Positions 1-6,755 of a DNA stretch of 64,000 nucleotides are shown here, in pieces. Source of the stretch: DASVTU01 sp036387415 (GTDB lineage: Bacteria; Acidobacteriota; Blastocatellia; Pyrinomonadales; Pyrinomonadaceae); contig DASVTU010000008.1 of NCBI GenBank assembly GCA_036387415.1, positions 1-64,000 of the forward strand. Reading direction: 5' to 3'. The translations under genes and the position numbers were made by a program. Numbering within the stretch: the first letter of the stretch is position 1; every line of letters starts with the position of its first letter. The notes below the pieces were generated by a model. It searched no databases and was not told where the DNA came from. It was given only the letters and a program-made list of their open reading frames with translations.

Positions 1-100
1 CTAACGCCCGGCATCACCCGCCCGCACACAACTGCGGAGGCATTCACTCTTGCGCATGACATCCATGCTTCAGCGGGTCGGGTGGATGCCGATGTTAGAT
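1..100 (-). other. attC recombination site (left end cut by window)
   Basis: The left box reads CTAAC from base 1 and is followed by GCCCGGCATCACCCG. The right end reads GGGTGGATGCCGATGTTAGAT, ending at 100. Reversed and complemented, the right arm pairs with the left arm apart from a few unpaired bases, which is the usual attC arrangement. Confidence 0.75.
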
Positions 101-292
101 GGCGCCGCTCTTTAGCTCAACTCGCGCCTGTGACTTCACACGGGATGCCATTCAAACCCCGCCTCGCCGGCCGGCGGTAAGCCATGCCAGATGGTGAGGC
201 ATGGGTAACGCGCGGGGCTCAAGCCACGCAAGCCACCTCGCACACAACTCACAACATTTTGAGGGAGCAGGGGACTGTCCATTCAACCAGCA

Positions 293-382
293 ATCTAACG
301 CCGCGCATCACGCGCCCGCCAGCCCCAATGCAGGAACATAAAATCACTCGTGTCGCGGGTCGCGTGCATGCGCTTGTTAGGC
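293..382 (-). other. attC recombination site (variant)
   Basis: Left box ATCTAAC (293-299) and right box GTTAGGC (376-382). The inner arms GCGCATCACGCG and CGCGTGCATGCGC pair imperfectly. The cassette between this site and the previous one (101-292) holds no ORF I can support. Confidence 0.75.
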
Positions 383-543
383 CGCGACGCAGATTGAGAT
401 GATGCGGAGCGCGCCACGTCCATCAATCGCGACTGGCGCCGCGACCCGGTGAACTAAATCACGCCCCGCCCGCGACGCGCAACCGTTTTCTCGCGCAGGA
501 TTCGGCCCCGAAACTTTCAATTTCGCCACCCGCGATGAGAGCG

Positions 544-629
544 GCCTAACGCCCGGCATCACCCGCGCCCCTACGCAAGCTCCATGAGAGGCTTCGTGGC
601 GGGGCGTCGGGTGCATGCCGTTGTTATAC
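544..629 (-). other. attC recombination site
   Basis: Left box GCCTAAC (544-550) and right box GTTATAC (623-629), the latter one base off consensus. The arms CGGCATCACCC and GGGTGCATGCCG pair. The stop codon of the neighbouring cassette gene (624-626) lies inside the right box. The stretch 383-543 between this site and the previous one shows no convincing ORF. Confidence 0.8.
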
Positions 630-1067
630 CTCGTACTCGATTAGCAATGTCCCTTTTTGTTCGATTATATCTATGGTCGGAATATTTGGTGTAATCACTT
701 CCACATTGTTATCTCCCCCCGAAATTAAATAGTGATAGAACGGGCCGGGATGCCCTCCGGCAATAAATTGCCTGCCGCCCTCGTATGACTTCAGCCAAGG
801 CGAATCAAGGTATTGATAGGCAGACAAATTTCTTTCTTCAAACATCGTGGAATCAAAATCCCTTTCAGGGCAGAATGCCTCCTCTATACAGGTAAAGGCA
901 ATAACATTCCCAAAGTTCACCAGATACTTCGGATATTCGTCTAAGCCGTGAGGAGCAATTACGGCTTTCAGATTATCGGCTCCGTCGGGGTTCGTCGAAA
1001 TCAACAACCCGACGGATGGAACTTGAGTGTCGGTAAACGGTGTTTCCCAGCGGATTAGTTTTGCCAT
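624..1067 (-). CDS. Hypothetical integron cassette protein (147 aa)
   Basis: I do not recognise a family. The protein is small, acidic and probably soluble, with no signal peptide or membrane span. It is rich in aromatic, Pro and Gly residues near the middle (a GGHPGPFYHY stretch) and ends with a beta-rich, Ile/Val-rich tail. The frame stays open to 1130, but the ATG at 1067 is preferred. It lies just outside the attC ending at 1080 on this side, with an AG-rich stretch nearby, whereas the upstream codons would be translated attC. The stop codon lies in the right box of the next attC. Placement and strand make it the gene of one cassette, presumably read from the cassette promoter. Confidence 0.7.
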   Translation of the reverse strand: MAKLIRWETPFTDTQVPSVGLLISTNPDGADNLKAVIAPHGLDEYPKYLVNFGNVIAFTCIEEAFCPERDFDSTMFEERNLSAYQYLDSPWLKSYEGGRQFIAGGHPGPFYHYLISGGDNNVEVITPNIPTIDIIEQKGTLLIEYEV

Positions 1068-1079
1068 AACCAAGAAGAG

Positions 1080-1188
1080 GTATAACGCCCGAATTAACCG
1101 ACGAGCCGCGAATGAAAGCAACTTGCGCAAGACTCAAGGTTGATGAAAGACATACAATCGGCGAGTTCGGTTCAATGAGTTGTTAGAC
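1080..1188 (-). other. attC recombination site (second attC subfamily)
   Basis: Left box GTATAAC (1080-1086) and right box GTTAGAC (1182-1188). The inner arms GCCCGAATTAACCGA and GTTCGGTTCAATGAGTT pair with a few mismatches. The TTCAATGAGTTGTTAGA end closely matches the ends of attC-like sites at 13.6 and 18.4 kb, linking the two arrays. Confidence 0.75.
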
Positions 1189-1329
1189 CGCCCACCACAG
1201 TAGCTAATAGCAGATGCCTCCGACACCTGAAAGATACCATTCAAGCTAAGATGCAAGGATCATTATCATTGAACAGAAGAAGCGCCAGCGCGATAGATGT
1301 GAATATCAAGCGTAGAGTAAGCACAGCGT

Positions 1330-1415
1330 GTCTAACGCCCGGCATCACCCGCGCCCATATTCAACGTACATGAGAGGCACGCTGAAGGGGCGTCGGGTGC
1401 ATGCCGTTGTTAGGC
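1330..1415 (-). other. attC recombination site
   Basis: Left box GTCTAAC (1330-1336) and right box GTTAGGC (1409-1415). The arms CGGCATCACCC and GGGTGCATGCCG pair. It is nearly identical at both ends to the sites at 1 and 544. The 1189-1329 spacer to the neighbouring site has no ORF. Confidence 0.8.
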
Positions 1416-1452
1416 GGCGTCGTGGGTGGACATCTCTGACGGCTATTGATCC

Positions 1453-1986
1453 TCAAGGTGAAGCCAACGGCCGAGGGCCGCACATCTTGCTCAACTTCAA
1501 ACACTCAATTCGTTTGTTATCTGAAATTTGGAGGAAATCTCCGGTGGGTGATTGACCAGTCGGCGTCTGGAATACGCACCGACCATACTCATTCCACTTG
1601 GTGGTATCGTCCTGAGGAATTTGCCCGCAAGCCTCTTGATAGAACGTCCATAAATTTCCTATGCGGGCGTTCTCGGCAGTCCGACGCCCTTCTATATCGA
1701 GTCTCTCTTGGCGGGCGTTAATCTGTCGCTGCGTTTCATTGATCTGCGTTGACATGTATAGCGATTGCGATGCTCCGAGCGATGAGCCTACAGCCGCAAG
1801 GAGCGCAGTAACGGCTGCAATCCAACCTATGGAACCTGCCCCTTTCCCCTTTCGCCCCGAATCTGTTCGTTCACTAATAGTGAGCGCAATCAATGCCGCC
1901 ACCTGCTCTCGAAGGTCATTTGCACCTTCGGATTTTGCCTCCGGCGATAGTTTCGGGCCGGTTTTGTCACTGCTCGACGTACTCAT
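1453..1986 (-). CDS. Hypothetical membrane-anchored cassette protein (177 aa)
   Basis: This is the gene of the first cassette next to attI, the position normally expressed most strongly. No family is recognised. Residues 1-50 are polar and Ser/Lys-rich. One hydrophobic span (about 53-75, Ala/Val/Leu-rich) should cross the membrane. A polar, probably coiled-coil stretch follows (about 78-108, Gln/Arg/Glu-rich), then a C-terminal part with four cysteines that could be exported and disulfide-bonded. The start is well supported: AAGGAG lies seven bases before the ATG. The gene ends 37 bases before its attC. Confidence 0.75.
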   Translation of the reverse strand: MSTSSSDKTGPKLSPEAKSEGANDLREQVAALIALTISERTDSGRKGKGAGSIGWIAAVTALLAAVGSSLGASQSLYMSTQINETQRQINARQERLDIEGRRTAENARIGNLWTFYQEACGQIPQDDTTKWNEYGRCVFQTPTGQSPTGDFLQISDNKRIECLKLSKMCGPRPLASP

Positions 1987-2068
1987 GGGTGTTCTCCTTG
2001 GTATAACCCCCTAAGGGGTGAGCTATATTACTCGTGGATAATGACTCGTCTCAGCAAACACTCTAGAC

Positions 2069-2110
2069 GCCTAACGCATAGTAGACGGACTATTGACTAT
2101 CAGTAAAGAT
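2069..2110 (-). other. attI-like insertion core
   Basis: GCCTAAC at 2069-2075 is GTTAGGC when read toward the cassettes. There is no inverted partner arm on the integrase side, so it looks like the attI junction rather than an attC. It lies about 210 bases from the integrase start, with the first cassette gene directly beyond it. The exact extent of attI cannot be set from sequence alone. Confidence 0.55.
2078..2107 (-). promoter_or_regulatory. Candidate cassette promoter (Pc)
   Basis: Read on the minus strand, TTTACT (2107-2102) and TACTAT (2083-2078) are 18 bases apart and match four of six bases of each sigma-70 box. The promoter points into the first cassette from within the attI region, where Pc promoters often lie. 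This is a weak match supported mainly by position. Confidence 0.35.
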
Positions 2111-2156
2111 ATCCTTTTCGCCGTATCTACTTTTATTCCAGAATATGGGTGGCCTT

Positions 2157-2184
2157 GGATTACGCCCGATTTGGCGTCTAATCC
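2157..2184. repeat. Inverted repeat between attI and integrase promoter
   Basis: The arms GGATTA/TAATCC and CGCC/GGCG nest around a short loop. It could be an integrase-binding or regulatory dyad, or a weak terminator between the divergent units. There is no T-run on either side. Confidence 0.35.
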
Positions 2185-2205
2185 GGGTGTGTTTACACTT
2201 TCCTC

Positions 2206-2242
2206 TTGATTTTTCATTACTCCGAACATATTTTAGCAGTTC
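2206..2242 (+). promoter_or_regulatory. Candidate integrase promoter with GAAC/GTTC dyad
   Basis: TTGATT (2206-2211) and TATTTT (2229-2234) are spaced by 17 bases, a good sigma-70 arrangement reading into intI. GAAC (2224-2227) in the spacer and GTTC (2239-2242) just past the -10 form a dyad with an 11-base gap. Integrase genes are often under LexA control, but this spacing is not a standard LexA box, so the operator reading is speculative. Confidence 0.45.
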
Positions 2243-2287
2243 CCGCCCACCTGATTAGATGCCCGCCCGTTGAGGGAGAATACCGTC

Positions 2288-3241
2288 ATGTCACAACTGC
2301 TCGACCGTGTGCGGGAGGCTGTCCGCATGCGTCATTATAGTATCCGTACAGAGGAAGCTTACATTCGTTGGATTCGTCAGTACATCCTTTTTTTCAAGAA
2401 GCGTCATCCGTCGGAGATGGGGGCGAGCGAGGTTAGTGCCTTTCTTTCATATTTAGCGGTCAAGCGTGAGGTCGCTGCTTCGACGCAGAATCAGGCGTTA
2501 TCGGCGTTGTTGTTCCTGTACCGTGAAGTGCTCGACCAGCCGATAGAATGGTTGGATGATGTCGAGCGGGCGAAGAAGTCTATGCGGTTGCCGGTGGTGT
2601 TGACCAAAGATGAGGTAAGGGTGGTGCTCAGCCATTTGCGCGAGGATAAGTGGTTGATGGCATCGCTGTTGTATGGTGCGGGGCTGAGGTTGCTGGAATG
2701 TGTGCGCTTGCGTGTTAAAGACGTTGATTTCACACGACTTCAAATTACTGTTCGCGAGGGCAAAGGTAATAAAGACCGTGTAACTGTGTTGCCATCAACA
2801 CTCGTCGAGCCGTTGCAGAGGCAGTTGGAGCGTGTGAAGGCGTTGCATGAGATGGATGTGCACGTAGGTTTCGGGCATGTATATCTGCCATACGCGCTGG
2901 CGAGGAAGTATACGAATGCCGAACGGGAGTGGGGCTGGCAGTATGTGTTTCCCGCCTCGAAGCGTTCTCTCGATTCTCGCAGCGGACAGGAGCGGCGACA
3001 CCACATCGCGGAAACAGCGTTGCAAAAGGCGGTGAAGGACGCGGTTAGAATGGCTGGGATAAATAAGTCTGCCAGTTGCCACACGTTGCGGCACAGTTTC
3101 GCGACGCACCTGCTCGAATCCGGCTATGACATTCGCACCATCCAAGAATTGTTAGGACATGCAGATGTCTCGACAACGATGATCTATACACATGTGCTGA
3201 ACAAAGGCGGCAGAGGCGTCAAGAGTCCGCTCGAAGGGTGA
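2288..3241 (+). CDS. intI: Integron integrase IntI
   Basis: Tyrosine recombinase of 317 residues that would insert and excise cassettes at attI and attC. The N-terminal SAM-like DNA-binding domain carries the HYSIRTEEAYIRWI motif. The catalytic domain has the first Arg in GAGLRLLE, the Lys in GKGNKDR, and the LRHSFATHLL and LLGHADVSTTMIYTH boxes with the second Arg, both His and the Tyr nucleophile. Between them lies the segment unique to IntI (about residues 195-245, with ALARKY, WGWQYVFP and RRHH), absent from XerC/D. ATG at 2288 is chosen because GAGGGAG lies 10 bases upstream; a TTG at 2270 is also in frame. All key residues are present, so it appears intact. Confidence 0.93.
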   Translation: MSQLLDRVREAVRMRHYSIRTEEAYIRWIRQYILFFKKRHPSEMGASEVSAFLSYLAVKREVAASTQNQALSALLFLYREVLDQPIEWLDDVERAKKSMRLPVVLTKDEVRVVLSHLREDKWLMASLLYGAGLRLLECVRLRVKDVDFTRLQITVREGKGNKDRVTVLPSTLVEPLQRQLERVKALHEMDVHVGFGHVYLPYALARKYTNAEREWGWQYVFPASKRSLDSRSGQERRHHIAETALQKAVKDAVRMAGINKSASCHTLRHSFATHLLESGYDIRTIQELLGHADVSTTMIYTHVLNKGGRGVKSPLEG

Positions 3242-3376
3242 GCGAGATGCCTTCGACACATGACGCTGGTGCGACCGCTCGGGGCTGCTCAGACCTACGA
3301 ACTAGCGTAGTGTGTTATGATGCGAACGCTACCAGCCAGGGGGTTTTAACACTGATGGAGCTAAGGACGTTCAGCT

Positions 3377-4114
3377 ATGCACACTTCACCTGCCCCGCAT
3401 CGCGCCAGCGAAAACAAGCTCCTTGCCGCTTTGAGTATCTCAGGGTCGCAGGACATCCTCTCCCAACTTGAGCACGTCTCACTCCCGCAAGGCGAAGTAA
3501 TCTACGAGCCTGACTCGCAGATTGAGTACGTCTATTTTCCTGAGACGGCGGTATGTTCGATGCTCTCCACAATGGAGGATGGTTCGACGGTCGAAGTCGG
3601 CCCCATTGGAGACGAGGGGATGGTCGGGCTGAGTATTTTCTTCGGTGGAAATATTTCACCCACACGCGTTATCGTCCACGTCGCGGGCACCGCCATGCGT
3701 CTAAGGGCTGATGCGTTGAGAACAGACCTTCAAGCGGGCAGAAGTGAGATGCCGCGTCTGCTGCTGCGCTACACACAGATGCTGCTCAGCATGACCGGAC
3801 AATCGGGAGCCTGCTATAAGCTCCATCGTCTAGAGCAACAGCTTGCGCGCTGGCTGCTGATGATGCACGACTACGTGGGGACGGATGAACTCCGACTGAC
3901 TCATGAGCTAATCGCACTTACGCTAGGAACACGACGCGCCGGTGTTAGCGAAGCTGCGGGTGAGTTTAAGAGCGAGGGAGTAATTAATTACCAGCGCGGT
4001 AATATTCAAGTCATTGACCGTCAGAGATTGGAAGCAAAGGCTTGCGAGTGTTATCAGGTCATCAGAGACGAGTACGAACGCCTGTATGCTGACCTGCCCA
4101 AGCTGACGGCGTAA
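3377..4114 (+). CDS. Crp/Fnr-family transcriptional regulator
   Basis: A 245-residue cyclic-nucleotide-binding-type regulator. An N-terminal jelly-roll domain (about residues 25-145) has the Gly-rich turns of the family (PQGEVIYEPDSQIEYVYF, VGPIGDEGMVGLS). A dimerisation helix follows, then a winged helix-turn-helix of the Crp_2 type (about 165-235, with LTHELIALTLGTRRAGVSEA as the recognition region). There are no Fnr-type clustered cysteines, so it is probably not an iron-sulfur sensor. The effector is unknown. Such regulators are common next to two-component genes in this type of genome. The start is supported by GGAG 16 bases upstream and by family length. Confidence 0.85.
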   Translation: MHTSPAPHRASENKLLAALSISGSQDILSQLEHVSLPQGEVIYEPDSQIEYVYFPETAVCSMLSTMEDGSTVEVGPIGDEGMVGLSIFFGGNISPTRVIVHVAGTAMRLRADALRTDLQAGRSEMPRLLLRYTQMLLSMTGQSGACYKLHRLEQQLARWLLMMHDYVGTDELRLTHELIALTLGTRRAGVSEAAGEFKSEGVINYQRGNIQVIDRQRLEAKACECYQVIRDEYERLYADLPKLTA

Positions 4115-4312
4115 TATGCTTTATCAGGAACCGTGCGCGGCGAAAGGCGTTGCTGCGTGCTTAACCGTACAGAACTGTAGGTTCCTAAGGGGGGTTAAGA
4201 TTGTTAGTTGTTCTTTTAGAATCCATCATTCGACATCGGGAAGAACAAGCCATCCCTTCTCATTGTGCCATCTGCTGTATTTTACACGCGACCAAAGACA
4301 GGGAGAGTCCTG

Positions 4313-4723
4313 ATGCGCGAAATTACTAGCCCGCCGAAAGAAACACGCCCGACTATCTTTCTTGTCGAAGAAGACGACGATACCCGACCCAGTTTGACGA
4401 ATAACCTACGCAAACTTGGCTACCGCCTGCTTGTGGCCGCAGACTTAGAAGATGCGCTTGAATGGATGAGCCTCGATGTCGTTATCCATGCCGATTTGGT
4501 GTTAATTAATCTTGTAGGCAGAACACCCGAAGAGGCTTTGAGCGCCGGGCGACGTTTGCGCGACCATGCCAGATATGACGGGCAGACGCCGCTCGTCGTG
4601 ATGCCGGAAAAGGTCTCCGAAGATGTGGCTGGCACGGACGTTAATGTGAGCGGGCACGATTGGATTTGTTACTACGAAAACTCAGAACAGTTGCACGCGC
4701 TTCTCCGACGTTTAATCGCATAG
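4313..4723 (+). CDS. Degenerate receiver-domain protein
   Basis: A stand-alone receiver fold of 136 residues. The acidic cluster (VEEDDDTR) that binds magnesium in receivers is present near residue 21. At the phospho-acceptor position the sequence reads ADLVLINLVG, with Asn where phosphorylated receivers have Asp, and the conserved Thr/Ser and Lys switch residues are not evident. It probably cannot be phosphorylated and may act as a pseudo-receiver in protein-protein signalling. ATG 4313 follows GGGAGAG. The open frame extends upstream, but those residues do not belong to the fold. Spacing to the Crp-like gene is 198 bases, so co-transcription is possible but not shown. Confidence 0.75.
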   Translation: MREITSPPKETRPTIFLVEEDDDTRPSLTNNLRKLGYRLLVAADLEDALEWMSLDVVIHADLVLINLVGRTPEEALSAGRRLRDHARYDGQTPLVVMPEKVSEDVAGTDVNVSGHDWICYYENSEQLHALLRRLIA

Positions 4724-4903
4724 CCTCATCATCCCCACTCGCATACCCATCTTCACCGACTGAAACGACTGACCGCGCCGCGCGTAGTTCGGCTGACCGC
4801 CGGGGCGATGCCAGCAGCGTTCATGGAGAATCATTTCACTGGCCTGCTTTTGTCGTGATTCGCCATCAAATTGTTTTGCCCGCGATTTTCTCTTGCTTCA
4901 AAG

Positions 4904-5254
4904 CTAGGCGGCTTTCTTGATATGTACGAGCAAAGATTTCGTCTGCTCGCCGTTGGTGCGTTCGCGGATACGCGCCAGAAGGACTCTGACCGGAACTGCG
5001 CCGTCTATGTAGTCGCAGTTGAAGATAAAGCTGTTCGCCTGCTCGCCGCTCCTCTTGAAAGTGTCGAGATGTTGATGAAACTCTTCGACGTTCCCGAAGG
5101 AAGCGACTTCGGAGAAGAAATTAAGCCCTGCGACATTTACCGCCGGACTGACCAAATTGTCGTCGCCTTCCAATCTGCAATAGAGCACCGTGCCCGCCGC
5201 GTCGAGTTCGAGTAAGCCGAAGAGTTTTTGTGTTGAAAGAAGCATACTGCACAT
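4904..5254 (-). CDS. Small PAS-like sensor protein
   Basis: A 116-residue protein that reads as one PAS fold: LGLLELD-type first strand, then DGNVLYC-like turn (AAGTVLYCRLEGDD), a helix and the NFFSEVASF segment, and a final sheet. The NFFSEVA stretch resembles the region around the chromophore cysteine in photoactive-yellow-protein-like PAS domains, but the cysteine itself is not at the expected place. No output domain is attached, so it would have to signal through a partner, perhaps the adjacent receivers. An internal ATG nine bases in is an alternative start, since neither has a strong ribosome site. Confidence 0.6.
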   Translation of the reverse strand: MCSMLLSTQKLFGLLELDAAGTVLYCRLEGDDNLVSPAVNVAGLNFFSEVASFGNVEEFHQHLDTFKRSGEQANSFIFNCDYIDGAVPVRVLLARIRERTNGEQTKSLLVHIKKAA

Positions 5255-5304
5255 CAGGAAAATTCTCTGCCAATCTTGTGTCGGTTTAACTAATTCGCTT
5301 TGTT

Positions 5305-5751
5305 CTATGAAAGGTGTCGTTCCAGCAAGCTACCAAGCTCGCCCAAACAAAACGGCTTGACGAGGTAATCGGTGCATCCGGCGGCAAACGCCTCGGCTTG
5401 AGCCGCAGGCTGCGCGTGCCCGGAGAGCATAACAATCGGGACTTTATGTGTGGATGTCAGTTCACGTATGCGGCGGGTCGCTGCATACCCGTCGAGCAAT
5501 GGAAGGTCTGTGTCCATCAGAATGAGGTCAATGTGCACGTCCCTCGCCAACGCAATCGCCATCTCGCCGTTTTCCGCTTCGACAACGCTGATGCCGCCGC
5601 GCATCTCTAGCATGGTTCTGAGCAGGAAACGCGTGTCTGCGTGGTCTTCGACTACCATTACGCACGCGTTGGTAGTTTGCGCTGACACGGGCGCACGTTG
5701 ACCTTTGGCAATTGAACCGGGCGTTTGGTTGTAACCGATGCTTGTTGTCAT
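5305..5751 (-). CDS. CheY-like single-domain response regulator
   Basis: A 148-residue receiver without an output domain. After a 30-residue polar N-terminus it shows VVEDHADTRFLL (acidic pair), LILMDTDLPLLDG (phospho-acceptor Asp), PIVMLSGHA (switch Ser) and DYLVKPF (Lys), so it should be phosphorylatable. It could carry phosphate between kinases or act through protein contacts. The ATG at 5751 is preferred over an in-frame TTG at 5769. It lies close to, and on the same strand as, the PAS-like gene (50-base gap), suggesting an operon. Confidence 0.85.
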   Translation of the reverse strand: MTTSIGYNQTPGSIAKGQRAPVSAQTTNACVMVVEDHADTRFLLRTMLEMRGGISVVEAENGEMAIALARDVHIDLILMDTDLPLLDGYAATRRIRELTSTHKVPIVMLSGHAQPAAQAEAFAAGCTDYLVKPFCLGELGSLLERHLS

Positions 5752-5769
5752 GACGGGAGAGCGCGGCAA

Positions 5770-6098
5770 TTGTGTGAGCGAACCGCACGTCGCTGCTAAC
5801 CAAATAAACTACTTGGAGCGCGGACGGAGAGGTGAAGCCCTTTATGGGGACTTCGCCCTTCCTCCCGTTGTCCCCCCCTGTGTACGTTCCGCAGTCCCGT
5901 CAAAAGCACTCACCAGACGAAACAGCCAACTGTCAAACGCTTCTCTCCAATATTGCGAGGAGGCAGCGCGTATGCCTTGCAGGCTAATAACTTAGTTTTT
6001 AACTGATGCGGCGAGTTTTGGATATGGGGAAGGTGGATGAAACGAGCAAGGGATTTACCCTAATGGTGAAGGGATGAACAGAAGAAGCCCGGAAGGTA
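5770..6098. other. Intergenic region, nothing recognised
   Basis: About 330 bases between two leftward response-regulator genes. I see no ORF, clear hairpin terminator or repeat that I can support. It probably holds the promoter of the downstream (lower-coordinate) receiver gene. Confidence 0.4.
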
Positions 6099-6755
6099 TC
6101 AAGTGTCTTGCAGCCAGCCTTGCAAGAGCGCGTAGCGCACTATGTCGACACGGCTTGTCATGCCCATTTTACGCATTCCATTAGCCTTATGAACTTCGAC
6201 GGTTTTGACGCTCAGGTTGAGGCGCGCAGCGACTTCCTTGTTGATGTAGCCCCACGCGATGAGGCGCAGGACTTCCGCCTCGCGCTCGCTCAGATTCGCG
6301 TCGGGTGATGCTCCGCGCGCGAGTCGCCCGCCGCTACGAATTTGCGTGACGGCCTTTTCGGTAATCGCCGGGTCGAGATATGTCTGTCCGTCGGCGACGG
6401 CGCGAATCGCGCGCAGTAGTTCCACCGACTTGCTCTGCTTCAGCACATAACCGCTCGCGCCCGCCTGCAAGAGTTGTTGCAGATAGCCGTCGTCGGTGTG
6501 TCGTGTCAGGGTCAAGACTTTTACTTGCGGACATTTCTGCTTCAATTTCTTCGTCGCCTGTAATCCGTTCAACTCCGGCATCGAAACATCCATCACGACA
6601 ACATCGGGCAGGAGTTGCTGCGCGAGTTGGACGGCGACGCGCCCGTTGTCTGCTTCCCCGACCGTCTCCATGTCGGGCTGCGAGTTGACCAGAAGTTTTA
6701 GCCCTTCGCGAATCGTTTTGTGATCCTCGGCTAAAAGGATGCGGAGTTTATTCAT
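6099..6755 (-). CDS. NarL/LuxR-type response regulator
   Basis: A 218-residue regulator: receiver (about 1-120) with LAEDHKTIREG, phospho-acceptor Asp in VVVMDVSMPELNG, switch Thr in VLTLTRH and Lys in GYVLKQ, then a LuxR-type helix-turn-helix (about 150-212) with LSEREAEVLRLIAWG and KTVEVHK. The ATG at 6755 follows GGGAGAGG and overlaps the end of the kinase gene by eight bases (ATGAATAA), so the two are translationally coupled and the kinase with a HisKA_3 domain is almost certainly its partner. The frame is open further upstream but only through the kinase gene in another phase. Confidence 0.92.
   Translation of the reverse strand: MNKLRILLAEDHKTIREGLKLLVNSQPDMETVGEADNGRVAVQLAQQLLPDVVVMDVSMPELNGLQATKKLKQKCPQVKVLTLTRHTDDGYLQQLLQAGASGYVLKQSKSVELLRAIRAVADGQTYLDPAITEKAVTQIRSGGRLARGASPDANLSEREAEVLRLIAWGYINKEVAARLNLSVKTVEVHKANGMRKMGMTSRVDIVRYALLQGWLQDT

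Larger units (their letters stand above)
1..3241. mobile_element. Integron: integrase, attI-like site and leftward cassette array
   Basis: An IntI-type recombinase gene (2288-3241, plus strand) lies next to an array whose genes read on the minus strand, the divergent layout of integrons. Five attC-like sites are visible at 1-100, 293-382, 544-629, 1080-1188 and 1330-1415. Each starts with a RYYYAAC-like box and ends with a GTTRRRY-like box, and the ends fold back on each other imperfectly. Three (first, third, fifth) are near-identical at both ends, as expected of a homogeneous chromosomal array. The array continues past the left edge of the window, since the first attC is cut at base 1. Confidence 0.85.

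Noticed and set aside
184..402. Rightward ORF of 72 codons across the first cassettes
   Set aside because: It runs antisense through an attC site, has no ribosome site or family features, and its residues reflect attC sequence.
377..616. Leftward ORF of 79 codons in the third cassette
   Set aside because: About half of it is translated attC sequence, with no ribosome site; the cassette looks ORF-less.
1661..2014. Rightward ORF opposite the first cassette gene
   Set aside because: It is the shadow of the minus-strand gene, which has a strong AAGGAG start and the right orientation for a cassette.
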